DNA of 61,945 nucleotides from Planktomarina sp. (GTDB lineage: Bacteria; Pseudomonadota; Alphaproteobacteria; Rhodobacterales; Rhodobacteraceae), in contig JAFMEA010000006.1 of NCBI GenBank assembly GCA_017856985.1, positions 1 through 61,945 of the forward strand, in the 5' to 3' direction. The position numbers were made by a program, and so were the translations under genes. The first letter of the stretch is position 1. Each line of letters begins with the position of its first letter. The notes under the pieces are model-generated. The model was not told the origin of the DNA. It ran no database searches and worked only from the letters and a program-made list of their open reading frames with translations. Below are positions 1 to 8,807 of this stretch, one piece after another.

Positions 1-2940
1 GGTCCAGTGGATATTAAGCAATTGGCCCTGTTTACTGATGAGTTTATTACCCGCCTTTTTGCCGCGGGTGTTACTCGGACCAGTGTTCGAGGCGTGGCTT
101 CAGGTTCCACTATTGTGGAGGTTGATAGCCTTTCTTTGATCCAGCATGACGTAACTATGGCGCAAGTAGCGAGCGCAATTGCGGAGGAAGCTGAAGCTGA
201 TCCGGCGGGCGACTTTGCGGGTGGTGCGCGCATTCGGACAGGAGTTGCTAAACGCAGTGCGCGTGACATTAGTACGATTGTGTTACGTTCAAATACAGAT
301 GGTTCCGCGCTTACTATTGGTGATGTAGGCCGAGTGATTGAGCAAGGTATTGATCGAAATCGAGCCTACTTCGTGGGTGAAAAGCAAGCAATATCTATTC
401 GCATTGATAGATCTGCCCAAGGGGATGCTATCGCCATTCAAGAAGCTGTTGAGAATGTTGCACAGGCAATGGAAGAAATTTTGCCGCCGGAGGTTCAGGT
501 CGAACTTATACGGACTCGCTCTGAGGCTATTTCGGCCCGACTGTCAATGTTAATGAAAAACGGCCTCCAAGGGCTTGGGCTGGTTTTACTTCTACTATTT
601 TTGTTTTTAAATGTGCGAACCGCTTTCTGGGTAGCGGCTGGGATTCCGGCGGCCATGGCTGCTGCTGTCGCTCTGATGTTCGTGTTTGGAATAACAATCA
701 ATATGATATCGTTATTCGCTCTCATTATAACACTTGGAATTGTAGTCGATGATGCTATCGTGGTTGGTGAGCACGCAGACTTTCGTGCTCGTAGTTTGGG
801 TGAAGTCCCAATGGTCGCGGCGGAAAATGCGGCAAAACGTATGTTTACACCGGTTTTTTCAGCAACGCTTACGACGGTAATTGCATTTTTTGGTCTGGTC
901 GCTATTGGCGGGCGCTTTGGAGACTTGATAGCAGATATTCCCTTCACGGTGATAGTAGTATTGATTGCGTCTTTGGCAGAGTGTTTCTTAATTTTACCGC
1001 ACCATATGGCACATTCGATTACTGATGGTGGAGCCTTGCGTTGGTATGACTTGCCGTCGCATAATATGAATAAATTACTTGAACACTTCAAAAGACTTCT
1101 TTTTCGGCCATTTATAAAATTTGTAATATGGGCTCGTTATCCAGTGTTTGCTGCTGTCGTTCTGGCGTTAGCAAGTCAGGCAGTTTTATTTATTAATGGC
1201 GATGTCCAATGGCGATTTTTCAATGCCCCGGAGCGTTCGTCGGTGACTGGTAACTTTGCAATGGCTCCAGGAGCAACGCGCGAAGACTCGATGCTACAAA
1301 TGAAAGCATTTCAAGATGCAGTCGAAGAAGTTGGCGCACAATATAAAGAAAAACACGGACGATCTCCTATCAGCTTTGTGATGGTGGAAATTGGTGGAAA
1401 CTCAGGTCGACCTCTTGCTGGATCTGACACAAAAGATCGGGACCAATTAGGTTCTATAGCGGTTGAGCTTATAGATGCAGATTTAAGGCCTTATTCATCT
1501 TATGCCTTTGTCGCTGATCTACAAGATGCTGTTCGGCGGCACCCACGTGTAGAAACAATCAGTTTTCGTGGGTGGAGTTCTGGCCCCGGTGGAGATGCAT
1601 TGGACGTTCAATTTTCAGGTGCTGACGCAGATACCTTAAAAGCAGCATCTGAAGCCTTGCAATCTGCACTCATTAAGTACCCTGAAGTATCGGCTGTCGA
1701 GGATACCCTGGCTTATGATAAAGAAGAGTTGATTTTAGAGTTGACGCCACAAGGGCAATCTCTTGGGCTGACTATTGACGCTCTTGGAAGAACTTTACGA
1801 AATCGCTTGAATGGTATTGAGGCTGCTAGCTTTCCAGATGGACCCAGATCAGCCACAATTCGGGTGGAAGTTCCCAAGGGTGAGCTAACAGCAGATTTTA
1901 CTGATAGAATGCTTATCCGTACGCAAGCAGGTGATTATGTACCTCTCGCAGATATAGTGACGGTAGAACAGCGCACGGGTTTTTCCACAGTTCGGCGTGA
2001 GAATGGGGTTCAAGTAATTTCTGTCACAGGAGATATATCTGAAGACGATCCAGCTCGTGCAAATTCTATTATTGCAGAATTAGAGGAAACGATCTTACCA
2101 AAAATTGCGGAGGAAACTCAAGTAGTTTTCAATTTGTCTGGGTTAGCCGAGCAAGAGGATGATTTTCGTAATGATGCTACACGTGGGCTTATTTTGACGC
2201 TTGCTGGTATTTTCATGACGTTAGCGTGGATTTTTTCAAGCTGGACAAGACCCTTGGTCATTATGGCGATCATACCATTTGGTCTGGTCGGCACAATTTA
2301 TGGTCATTGGTGGTACGACATTCCGTTATCTTTGTTTTCGGTGGTTGGATTGATTGGAATGGTTGGGATAATCATTAATGACTCAATAGTCTTGATAACG
2401 ACTATAGATGAGTATGCAAAAGAACGGGGTCTGTTCCCAGCGATTTTAGATGGGGTAACTGATCGCTTGCGACCTGTGATGCTCACTACATTGACCACAG
2501 TCTTAGGACTTTCTCCTTTATTGTATGAAACGTCATCACAAGCCCAATTTCTGAAGCCAACGGTGATTACTTTAGTTTATGGGTTGGGATTTGGGATGGT
2601 TTTAGTTTTGATTGTGGTGCCTGCTTTAATGGCAATGCAAGCTGACATTGCTGCGCAAGTTTCTAGCTTTAAGCGTGCGCTTCGTGGATTGTCAAAAGCC
2701 CGCGGTCCAGTTCTGCCTGTTGCGACTGCTTTAGTTTTAGTCAGTGTATTGTTTGTTGGAACGTTGGGTTGGGTGCTCATTACTGGTGGTTTGCCATTAC
2801 CACTTTCGAATTTAGCATTAGCCTCAATGGTATCTGCCCCTCAATTGGCCTTGGTATTATTTCTCGTCAGCAGCGCTGTTGTCGTGATGCTTGTATATTT
2901 TTTGTCAGCGTTGAGCCCAAATTTTTTAGCAAGGCGTTAA
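1..2940 (+). CDS. RND efflux transporter permease subunit, 5' truncated by window edge
   Basis: Proton-driven inner-membrane pump subunit of the AcrB/HAE1-like RND superfamily, which would normally work with a periplasmic adaptor and an outer-membrane channel. The frame is open from base 1, so at least 979 residues are present and the N-terminus lies upstream. Visible parts are the end of the first porter domain, a cluster of membrane helices from about base 560, a second porter region (about 1200-2160) and a second helix bundle (from about 2180). The proton-relay Asp-Asp pair is at bases 748-753 in the motif GIVVDDAIVV. The equivalent helix of the second half reads GIIINDSIVL, so the Lys of AcrB TM10 is absent. 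After the usual end there are two further hydrophobic segments (about 2715-2800 and 2815-2915), an unusual C-terminal extension. Substrate unknown. It converges on the next gene with a 3-base overlap of stop codons. Confidence 0.9.
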   Translation, partial: GPVDIKQLALFTDEFITRLFAAGVTRTSVRGVASGSTIVEVDSLSLIQHDVTMAQVASAIAEEAEADPAGDFAGGARIRTGVAKRSARDISTIVLRSNTDGSALTIGDVGRVIEQGIDRNRAYFVGEKQAISIRIDRSAQGDAIAIQEAVENVAQAMEEILPPEVQVELIRTRSEAISARLSMLMKNGLQGLGLVLLLLFLFLNVRTAFWVAAGIPAAMAAAVALMFVFGITINMISLFALIITLGIVVDDAIVVGEHADFRARSLGEVPMVAAENAAKRMFTPVFSATLTTVIAFFGLVAIGGRFGDLIADIPFTVIVVLIASLAECFLILPHHMAHSITDGGALRWYDLPSHNMNKLLEHFKRLLFRPFIKFVIWARYPVFAAVVLALASQAVLFINGDVQWRFFNAPERSSVTGNFAMAPGATREDSMLQMKAFQDAVEEVGAQYKEKHGRSPISFVMVEIGGNSGRPLAGSDTKDRDQLGSIAVELIDADLRPYSSYAFVADLQDAVRRHPRVETISFRGWSSGPGGDALDVQFSGADADTLKAASEALQSALIKYPEVSAVEDTLAYDKEELILELTPQGQSLGLTIDALGRTLRNRLNGIEAASFPDGPRSATIRVEVPKGELTADFTDRMLIRTQAGDYVPLADIVTVEQRTGFSTVRRENGVQVISVTGDISEDDPARANSIIAELEETILPKIAEETQVVFNLSGLAEQEDDFRNDATRGLILTLAGIFMTLAWIFSSWTRPLVIMAIIPFGLVGTIYGHWWYDIPLSLFSVVGLIGMVGIIINDSIVLITTIDEYAKERGLFPAILDGVTDRLRPVMLTTLTTVLGLSPLLYETSSQAQFLKPTVITLVYGLGFGMVLVLIVVPALMAMQADIAAQVSSFKRALRGLSKARGPVLPVATALVLVSVLFVGTLGWVLITGGLPLPLSNLALASMVSAPQLALVLFLVSSAVVVMLVYFLSALSPNFLARR

Positions 2941-3731
2941 GAGCTATTGCAACCAGTAAATTCAGTGACACTTTCTGCTGAAAATAAAGTAGTCACGACG
3001 TCGCTGCGTGTGATTGAAACTGAATTTCCAGTTGGAGTTAAGACGTTTGAAACAATTTTGAGCTGGTTTTCCTCTTGTGATATCTTCGGTGTTCCGATCG
3101 ATAATTTTGGATCGCCAACTTCGATCACTGCATGTTGAATTTCTGGTTCCGCCATATTCAAATATAAAGAAATTTGCATTCCGTTCAACACTGGCTTGAA
3201 TTCACAAATCACCTTGCCAAATCCAACCTGAGGTTTGGCATTTAAGAAACTTTTTATCAACGTATCTTCCAGATTTGTAGCAGTTAAAGTTGTGTCGACT
3301 TCGAAGGAGACTGGGATACAAATTTCCTTACAAACCCCTATGTCTACCTTCCCACGTAAAGTTGCAGTTTCAGTGACTTCTGGCCTAATTAAAATTGGAA
3401 ATATCACATTTTCATAATACACAAATGAGCGGTAATTACCTTGCCAAGTTATTTTGGGCGCCGGATAGATTACATCTAATATCGTCAAATTTTCTGAACC
3501 ACTAAAGTCAAATCTTGGTGATATCCCTGTGTCTCCTGGCTGGCGCCAGTACGTTTTCCAGCCTGGTGCTAGTGTTATTTGTAGGGCCGCGATGTGGTCT
3601 CCACTTTCTTTTCGCCACCCTTTCTTCAGAACTACTTGAACAATTTGATCCAACTCAACTGCCATCGCAGGGGTTCTTAAAGCTCCAAGCAGAGATAACG
3701 CAATTATAATGTTATAAAAGAAACGGGTCAT
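2937..3731 (-). CDS. Periplasmic protein with DsbD N-terminal-like domain (protein-disulfide reductase domain)
   Basis: 264 residues from the ATG at 3731; a longer reading from 3749 adds six residues ahead of the signal peptide. A signal peptide is clear (MTRFF..., hydrophobic stretch, AMA cleavage site at about residue 22). The body resembles the N-terminal domain of DsbD/ScsB-type thiol:disulfide reductases, with the typical Trp/Tyr-rich start (GWKTYWRQPGD) and the Cys pair in GVCKEICIPV (CxxxC). There is no membrane domain and no C-terminal thioredoxin domain, so it is a stand-alone periplasmic module that must receive electrons from another protein. A further Cys lies four residues from the end. 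Role in periplasmic thiol reduction or metal/cytochrome maturation is inference. It is transcribed divergently from yqgE across a perfect inverted repeat. Confidence 0.8.
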   Translation of the reverse strand: MTRFFYNIIIALSLLGALRTPAMAVELDQIVQVVLKKGWRKESGDHIAALQITLAPGWKTYWRQPGDTGISPRFDFSGSENLTILDVIYPAPKITWQGNYRSFVYYENVIFPILIRPEVTETATLRGKVDIGVCKEICIPVSFEVDTTLTATNLEDTLIKSFLNAKPQVGFGKVICEFKPVLNGMQISLYLNMAEPEIQHAVIEVGDPKLSIGTPKISQEENQLKIVSNVLTPTGNSVSITRSDVVTTLFSAESVTEFTGCNSS

Positions 3732-3776
3732 AAGTAATCCAATATACATAGAATGATGAAATGAGAACTTTCTTTT

Positions 3777-3804
3777 ATTATATTTAGCACAGGCTAAATA
3801 TAAT
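3777..3804. promoter_or_regulatory. 12-bp perfect inverted repeat between divergent genes (candidate operator)
   Basis: ATTATATTTAGC (3777-3788), four-base spacer ACAG, then GCTAAATATAAT (3793-3804). The two arms are perfectly complementary. It sits between the divergent starts of the DsbD-domain gene (3731) and yqgE (3843), where an operator controlling both would lie. No U-tract follows on either strand, which argues against a terminator. The regulator is unknown. Confidence 0.5.
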
Positions 3805-3842
3805 CTCTTGCCGTTAGTGGTAATCAGCTTAATATTTTCATC

Positions 3843-4412
3843 ATGAAAACTGAAGTAATGAACCTTGCGGGGAAACTATTGGTCGCAATGCCTGCAATGG
3901 GAGATGTCAGGTTTGAATATTCGGTTGTCTACGTCTGTGCACATTCAGACGAGGGCACAATGGGGCTAATAGTTAATAAGCCCAACCCTAAGCTGAAATT
4001 TAAAAAGCTGCTTAATCAACTGAACATCAGCTTTAATGGCTCAATAATTGATACTAAGGTTCATTTTGGTGGACCAGTTGAACAGATACGTGGCTTTATT
4101 TTGCACTCTTCGGATTATCAAGCGGGAGTAGATACCCTAAATGTTGATGAAAGCTTCTCGATGACTGCCACACCTGATATTTTAGAGGATATGGCCAAGG
4201 GTGATGGACCTGACATAAGCTTGTTGGCCTTAGGCTATTCTGGATGGGCATCTGGTCAAGTCGAGGCAGAGTTATTACAAAATGGCTGGTTGATCTGTGA
4301 TGCCACCTACGATCTGGTCTTTAATATAGCTAATAGTGACAAATGGGCTGCGGCACTTGCCTCGCTTGGTGTCGATCCTTTAATGCTCTCCTCCCAGGCT
4401 GGCCGAGCTTGA
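3843..4412 (+). CDS. yqgE: YqgE/AlgH family protein
   Basis: 189 residues, the normal size for the family. The N-terminal block LAGKLLVAMPAMGD and the motif CAHSDEGTMGLIVNKP are hallmarks of UPF0301 (YqgE/AlgH); the conserved HFGGPVEQIRGFILHS and GYSGWASGQVEAELLQNGWL blocks follow. The family is widespread in proteobacteria; AlgH was linked to alginate regulation in Pseudomonas, but the molecular function is not settled. Start chosen at the first ATG; a second ATG five codons in (3858) is equally possible because neither has a strong Shine-Dalgarno. Monocistronic by appearance. Confidence 0.93.
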   Translation: MKTEVMNLAGKLLVAMPAMGDVRFEYSVVYVCAHSDEGTMGLIVNKPNPKLKFKKLLNQLNISFNGSIIDTKVHFGGPVEQIRGFILHSSDYQAGVDTLNVDESFSMTATPDILEDMAKGDGPDISLLALGYSGWASGQVEAELLQNGWLICDATYDLVFNIANSDKWAAALASLGVDPLMLSSQAGRA

Positions 4413-4548
4413 TCAACACTTATTATAAAAAAAGCTACCGTAGGCCCCTATAAAAAGGTGACGCCGCGTTCTGAAAGCTAGCTATTTCAAAGCTTAGTCG
4501 TTTTGGTTAAAATGATTTAAGACAAAATTGCCATTTTTGGAGTTTAAA

Positions 4549-6252
4549 ATGCCTTATCAAGCGCCAGTTGGCGAATATCAGTTTATATTTGATAAAGTGG
4601 TATCTCTTAAACAGGTCATTGAAAACGAATGCTTTTCTGAGGCTACTCCCGATATCACAGACGCTGTTCTTAAAGAGTGCGGTAAAATGTGTGACACCGT
4701 TATGGCTCCCCTACAACGCCCCGGCGACTTATATCCAGCGCATCTTGAAAATGGTATTGTTCGGACATCGCCAGGATTTGCTGAAGGTTATTCGGCGATT
4801 GCGGAAAGTGGTTGGATTGGTATTTCTGCAGGCACAACGCATGGCGGTATGGGCCTACCTTTTGCGATGAATGCTGCTATGCATGATATGATGTGTGGGG
4901 CATGTATTTCTCTCAATTTGTGTCCATTGCTGTCTCAGGGCCAAATTGAGGCTTTAGAGCACCACGCAAGTAAGGAACTTCAAGAGCTTTATCTGCCTAA
5001 ACTTATATCTGGTCAGTGGACCGGTACTATGAACCTGACTGAACCACACGCTGGATCAGATGTTGGCGCACTGACAACAAAAGCCGAACTACAATTGGAC
5101 AACACGTACAAAATTACTGGACAAAAGATTTATATAACTTGGGGTGAGCACGACATCGCTGAAAATATTTGTCATCTTGTTTTAGCGCGCCTTCCAGACG
5201 GTAAGCCGGGTCCAAAGGGCATTAGTCTGTTTTTGGTACCCAAATATTTACCGAATTCTGATGGTAGTCTGGGTGCCCGAAATGATCTGCGTTGTGTCAG
5301 CCTTGAACACAAATTAGGTATCCATGGTAGCCCAACAGCAGTGATGGAGTATTCAGGCGCAACGGGTTGGCTTGTGGGGCAAGAGAACAATGGCATGGCT
5401 TGCATGTTTACGATGATGAACAATGCCCGTTTGGCTGTGGGGATGCAGGGTATTGGAGTGGCTGAAGGTGCCTACCAACATGCGTTAGCCTTTGCGCTTG
5501 AGCGGAAACAAGGCCGCTCAATGGTGGCTGATGGCACTGGTACAATTATTGATCACGCAGACGTACGAAGAATGCTAGCGCATATGAAGGCAGAAATTTT
5601 TGCAGCCCGCTCCATTGGTGCTGCCTGTGCGATTGCCATAGATATGGCTAATGCAACTGATGATCCTAAGTGGCAGGCTAAAGCCGCTATACTGACGCCT
5701 ATTTCAAAATCGTTTGGAAGTGATACTGGAGTTTCTGTTGCTGATCTTGGAGTGCAAATTCATGGTGGGATGGGCTTTGTTGAGGAGACAGCAGCTGCGC
5801 AATATTGGCGTGATGTGCGTATCACGCCAATATATGAGGGCACTAATGGCATCCAGGCAATGGATTTGGTTGCTCGTAAAATGACGGATGGTGGTGAAGC
5901 TGCATTTTCGCTGATGGATGATATGGATAGTTTTATAGCAACAGCTAACGACAGTACTTTGATTCCACTTTTGAGATCAGCCGTGGATGGGCTTCGAAAA
6001 ACTACTGAGTGGTTGGTCCAGCAAGATATCAACGAACGCTTTGCAGGCGCCGTAGCTTATCAGAAAGCGTTTGCTCGCGTTTTGGGTGGATATTTTCATT
6101 TGGTAGCGGCCATGTCTGGAGAGGGAAAGCGCGTTCGTCTTGCCACTTTTTACATTAACAGTTTACTGCCAGAAAGTGTTGCGCTGTGTGCGCAGGCACA
6201 AACTGGGGCTGCGGATCTTTATGCAATAGGGCTCAATGATTTTGCAGTTTAG
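4549..6252 (+). CDS. Acyl-CoA dehydrogenase with C-terminal extension (DmdC-like family)
   Basis: 567 residues, larger than a classic 380-residue acyl-CoA dehydrogenase and matching the long subfamily that includes 3-methylmercaptopropionyl-CoA dehydrogenase (DmdC) of the DMSP demethylation route. Visible: N-terminal helical domain, the flavin-site block MNLTEPHAGSDVGAL, the YITWGEHD region, the C-terminal helical block GGMGFVEETAAAQYWRD and the YEGTNGIQAMD motif carrying the probable catalytic Glu. It would oxidise an acyl-CoA and pass electrons to ETF, then ETF-QO (encoded at 12.2 kb). I chose the ATG at 4549 because GGAG lies 7 bases upstream; the in-frame ATG at 4528 lacks a ribosome site. 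Only 9 bases separate it from the hydrolase gene. The substrate cannot be read from sequence: DMSP-derived or fatty acyl-CoA are both possible. Confidence 0.9.
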   Translation: MPYQAPVGEYQFIFDKVVSLKQVIENECFSEATPDITDAVLKECGKMCDTVMAPLQRPGDLYPAHLENGIVRTSPGFAEGYSAIAESGWIGISAGTTHGGMGLPFAMNAAMHDMMCGACISLNLCPLLSQGQIEALEHHASKELQELYLPKLISGQWTGTMNLTEPHAGSDVGALTTKAELQLDNTYKITGQKIYITWGEHDIAENICHLVLARLPDGKPGPKGISLFLVPKYLPNSDGSLGARNDLRCVSLEHKLGIHGSPTAVMEYSGATGWLVGQENNGMACMFTMMNNARLAVGMQGIGVAEGAYQHALAFALERKQGRSMVADGTGTIIDHADVRRMLAHMKAEIFAARSIGAACAIAIDMANATDDPKWQAKAAILTPISKSFGSDTGVSVADLGVQIHGGMGFVEETAAAQYWRDVRITPIYEGTNGIQAMDLVARKMTDGGEAAFSLMDDMDSFIATANDSTLIPLLRSAVDGLRKTTEWLVQQDINERFAGAVAYQKAFARVLGGYFHLVAAMSGEGKRVRLATFYINSLLPESVALCAQAQTGAADLYAIGLNDFAV

Positions 6253-6261
6253 AGACCCAGT

Positions 6262-7290
6262 ATGACTACAATAAGGTATCCCTGGGATCAGCCACCCAAC
6301 AATGGCGAAATAAGAGAAATTGCAGAAGGTGTAATGTGGCTTAGGCTCCCACTCCCCATGAAATTGGACCATGTTAATATATATATTTTGGACGACGGTG
6401 ACGGTTGGACTTTAATTGATACAGGAATAAAGACCCGTAAGGTGATCGGGATGTGGCAAAATTTAATTGATAATATTTTGAGTGGCAAGCCAATCAAACG
6501 GGTGATTGCTACTCACCATCACCCTGATCATGTAGGTTTGCATGGTTGGTTCGTTGAACACTATGGGGCGGAGTATGTTTCAACCCAAGTAGCTTACCTT
6601 ACGGCGCGTATGTTGACGCTTGATACTCAGGAAACATACGTGGAAAGTCAGATTGATTTTTATAGAAAAGCTGGGATGCGTTCTGATTTGTTTGAAGTTC
6701 GCAAATCAGAGAGACCGTTCAATTTTTCTGATATAGTACATGCAATCCCAATTGGTTTTAAAAAAATTTTTGAGGGTGATAAGATTGAAATGGGAGGCAG
6801 AACCTGGGATATTCGAGTAGATCACGGACATGCGCCAGATCACGCCACGTTTTGGAGCTGTGACGACCATCTGGTGCTCTCCGGTGATCAAATTATACCG
6901 TCGATCAGTTCTAATATTGGTGTTTATCCAACCGAACCAGACGCTAACCCGTTAAAAGAATGGATGACTAGCTGTGAGCGCCTGAAGGAGTTTTCCAAAG
7001 GTGATCAACTTGCCCTGCCTGGCCATAAGCTACCGTTTTTAGGGATCCCTTTGAGACTTACTCAATTACTAGAAAATCATAATGGTGCGTTAGACCGGCT
7101 GCGACTTGACTTGAAAACACCAAAGACAGCAGGAGAAGTTATGCCGGCTATTTTTAAACGTAATATTGAGGATAGTGAATATAGTTTGGGACTAGTTGAG
7201 GCGTTGGCTCACTGTAATTACCTTTGGCACGCTGGAGAAATTAGGCGCAGTCTAGGTGATGACGGCGCGTACCGGTGGCAGCTTAAATAG
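6262..7290 (+). CDS. MBL-fold metallo-hydrolase
   Basis: 342 residues of the metallo-beta-lactamase superfamily. The metal motif HxHxDH is at residues 85-90 (HHHPDH), with further ligand candidates in the DHGHAPDH, SGDQII and PGHKLP blocks. The last 90 residues look like the small helical C-terminal domain seen in glyoxalase-II/LACTB2-like enzymes. These enzymes usually hydrolyse thioesters, lactones or phosphoesters in the cytoplasm. Co-transcription with the acyl-CoA dehydrogenase nine bases upstream suggests a CoA-thioester or its product as substrate, but that is inference. Confidence 0.88.
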   Translation: MTTIRYPWDQPPNNGEIREIAEGVMWLRLPLPMKLDHVNIYILDDGDGWTLIDTGIKTRKVIGMWQNLIDNILSGKPIKRVIATHHHPDHVGLHGWFVEHYGAEYVSTQVAYLTARMLTLDTQETYVESQIDFYRKAGMRSDLFEVRKSERPFNFSDIVHAIPIGFKKIFEGDKIEMGGRTWDIRVDHGHAPDHATFWSCDDHLVLSGDQIIPSISSNIGVYPTEPDANPLKEWMTSCERLKEFSKGDQLALPGHKLPFLGIPLRLTQLLENHNGALDRLRLDLKTPKTAGEVMPAIFKRNIEDSEYSLGLVEALAHCNYLWHAGEIRRSLGDDGAYRWQLK

Positions 7291-7410
7291 TATAGTCTCA
7301 CAGAGATAAAAGGTTAAACATAAGATCCATATTCGCGCGCTTGATTGCAGACGTGACTATGGCCTATAAGCCAATAAAGTTTTTAAAAAGTATAAATTGG
7401 AGTGGTAAAT

Positions 7411-7551
7411 ATGGCAGACCAAAAACACGAACATGGGTCAATGAGTACAGATGTTCAGGAAAAGACATTTGCAAACTTTATGAGTTTAGTTTCAAAATCT
7501 ACAGTAATTATCGTTGTCGCACTGATGTTGCTTTACTTAATTAATGGCTAA
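7411..7551 (+). CDS. aa3-type cytochrome c oxidase subunit IV (46 residues)
   Basis: A very small membrane protein read from ATG 7411 to TAA 7549-7551. It starts MADQKHEHGS, has a short soluble part rich in His, Asp and Glu, then the sequence EKTFANFMSLVSKST leading into a single membrane helix (VIIVVALMLLYLI). This matches the small subunit IV of bacterial aa3 oxidase (PF07835 type) found in Rhodobacter and Paracoccus, where it packs on the core but is dispensable. GGAG at 7399-7402 is correctly placed. It stands alone; the core oxidase genes are not in the window, which is usual for this family. Confidence 0.85.
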   Translation: MADQKHEHGSMSTDVQEKTFANFMSLVSKSTVIIVVALMLLYLING

Positions 7552-7937
7552 CATTTTTTATCATTACCATCACGGCTTAGTCCCTAATAGAAATCTAGAC
7601 CAAACACTCTAATGACAGTATTTAATTATGTATTTGTGAGACGTGATGCGTAGAGCGCCAAAAGCAAGGCTAGTTAAAAGCAATTGATGTGGCTTAGTTA
7701 GAAAGCCCACGTTGTTATAACGGAGCTTAATTTTTGGCTACTGGGTGCTATAAAGAGCTCAGTTGATAATCAAACTTAAGTAAATTATTAATTAATATTA
7801 ATAAGAAAAGTATTCTTAACAAAAATATTCAGTTAATCTCTAGTTGCCAACACTAATTAAAAAGTCACATGTAGCAGAATAAGTTGCCGCGCTATATTTT
7901 TATGGGGCTATTTATTTTAATGTTGTGGAAAATGCCA
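7552..7937. other. Intergenic region upstream of the molybdenum-cofactor operon
   Basis: About 386 bases without a gene. It holds a 7-bp hairpin with a one-base bulge at 7689-7710 (GTGGCTT pairing with AAGCCCAC), followed at once by a small CGTT/AACG hairpin (7710-7722). An extremely AT-rich stretch lies at about 7780-7810, likely promoter DNA for fdhD. No tRNA and no coding frame with a ribosome site is visible. I cannot match the hairpins to the known Moco riboswitch. Confidence 0.4.
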
Positions 7938-8807
7938 ATGATCCAAAACAACTCTTGTTTGATCCTTCCCGACCCCAATGCTTTTGGGTTAACTAGAAAC
8001 GTGAAAGGTTTTGACCACCTTGGGAAAGAGATTTCCTTAAACGTTGTGGAAGAGCAACCCTTAACAATTTGGTTAAATGGCCAAGAAATTGTGACTGCTA
8101 TGACAATTGGAGATTATCCGGAGTATCTGGCAGTAGGATTTTTGAGTAATCAGCGTATGTTATCTAAAGACGAGGCAGTTTTGTCTATAGTATTTGACCC
8201 AGAGCTACAAACTGTTGTGGTGCGAACGGATAAACCCACTAATTATGAAAAAAAGTTGCAAAAAAAGACCCAGACGTCTGGCTGCGCTGTTGGTACTTTG
8301 TTTGGGGATATCATTGAAACTTTGGAAGGTCTGAAGCTTCCAACTTCAACAGTGCACACATCCTGGCTTTACTCACTGGCTAAACAGATAAACCAAATGC
8401 CTAGTCTATATCTTAGTGCAGGAGCAATCCACGGGACTGTCTTGTGCCAAAAAGATGAACCCTTGGTCTATATGGAGGATGTTGGGCGCCACAATGCGGT
8501 GGATAAGGTTGCGGGTTGGATGCGTGGTAGTCAGATAAGCAGTGCGGACAAAATAATGTACACAACTGGACGACTAACATCGGAGATGGTGATTAAATGT
8601 TCGCTGATGGGTATACCTGTTCTTGTCAGTCGGTCGGGCTTCACGGCTTGGGGTGTAGAGCTTGCGGATCAAGTTGGGCTGACACTCATTGGTCGTATGC
8701 GGGGCCAACGATTTCAGTGTTTGGCTGGAAGGGAAAGACTTATTTATGATGCAAATTTTGAAGGTGAGGGAGAAGACCAAAAACATAGGAGGAAATCAGC
8801 ACAATGA
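7938..8807 (+). CDS. fdhD: Formate dehydrogenase accessory sulfurtransferase FdhD
   Basis: FdhD passes sulfur from the cysteine desulfurase to the molybdenum cofactor so that formate dehydrogenase becomes active. Family blocks seen: EEQPLTIWLNGQEIVTAMTIGDYPEYLAVGFL, the Cys loop TSGCAVGTLFGD, the GAIHGTVL strand, the MEDVGRHNAVDKVAGW block and the YTTGRLTSEMVIK block. The Cys loop has one Cys only, whereas the E. coli protein has a CxxC pair; a single Cys seems tolerated in alphaproteobacterial members as I remember them. Several starts are possible (TTG 7884, ATG 7902, 7920, 7932, 7938); 7938 has GGAA seven bases upstream and gives 289 residues, the usual length. First gene of an operon with mobA, which overlaps it by 4 bases. 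Confidence 0.92.
   Translation: MIQNNSCLILPDPNAFGLTRNVKGFDHLGKEISLNVVEEQPLTIWLNGQEIVTAMTIGDYPEYLAVGFLSNQRMLSKDEAVLSIVFDPELQTVVVRTDKPTNYEKKLQKKTQTSGCAVGTLFGDIIETLEGLKLPTSTVHTSWLYSLAKQINQMPSLYLSAGAIHGTVLCQKDEPLVYMEDVGRHNAVDKVAGWMRGSQISSADKIMYTTGRLTSEMVIKCSLMGIPVLVSRSGFTAWGVELADQVGLTLIGRMRGQRFQCLAGRERLIYDANFEGEGEDQKHRRKSAQ

Noticed and set aside
495-1091. 198-codon open frame antisense to the RND permease
   Set aside because: It lies opposite the well-supported permease frame, has no domain I recognise, and its composition is what the complement of membrane-protein codons gives.
7689-7722. Possible molybdenum-cofactor riboswitch upstream of fdhD
   Set aside because: Only two small hairpins are visible; I could not find the multi-stem architecture of the known Moco RNA.
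7884-7937. Longer FdhD N-terminus from the TTG at 7884
   Set aside because: The extra residues are hydrophobic and unlike family members, and the best-spaced ribosome site serves ATG 7938.
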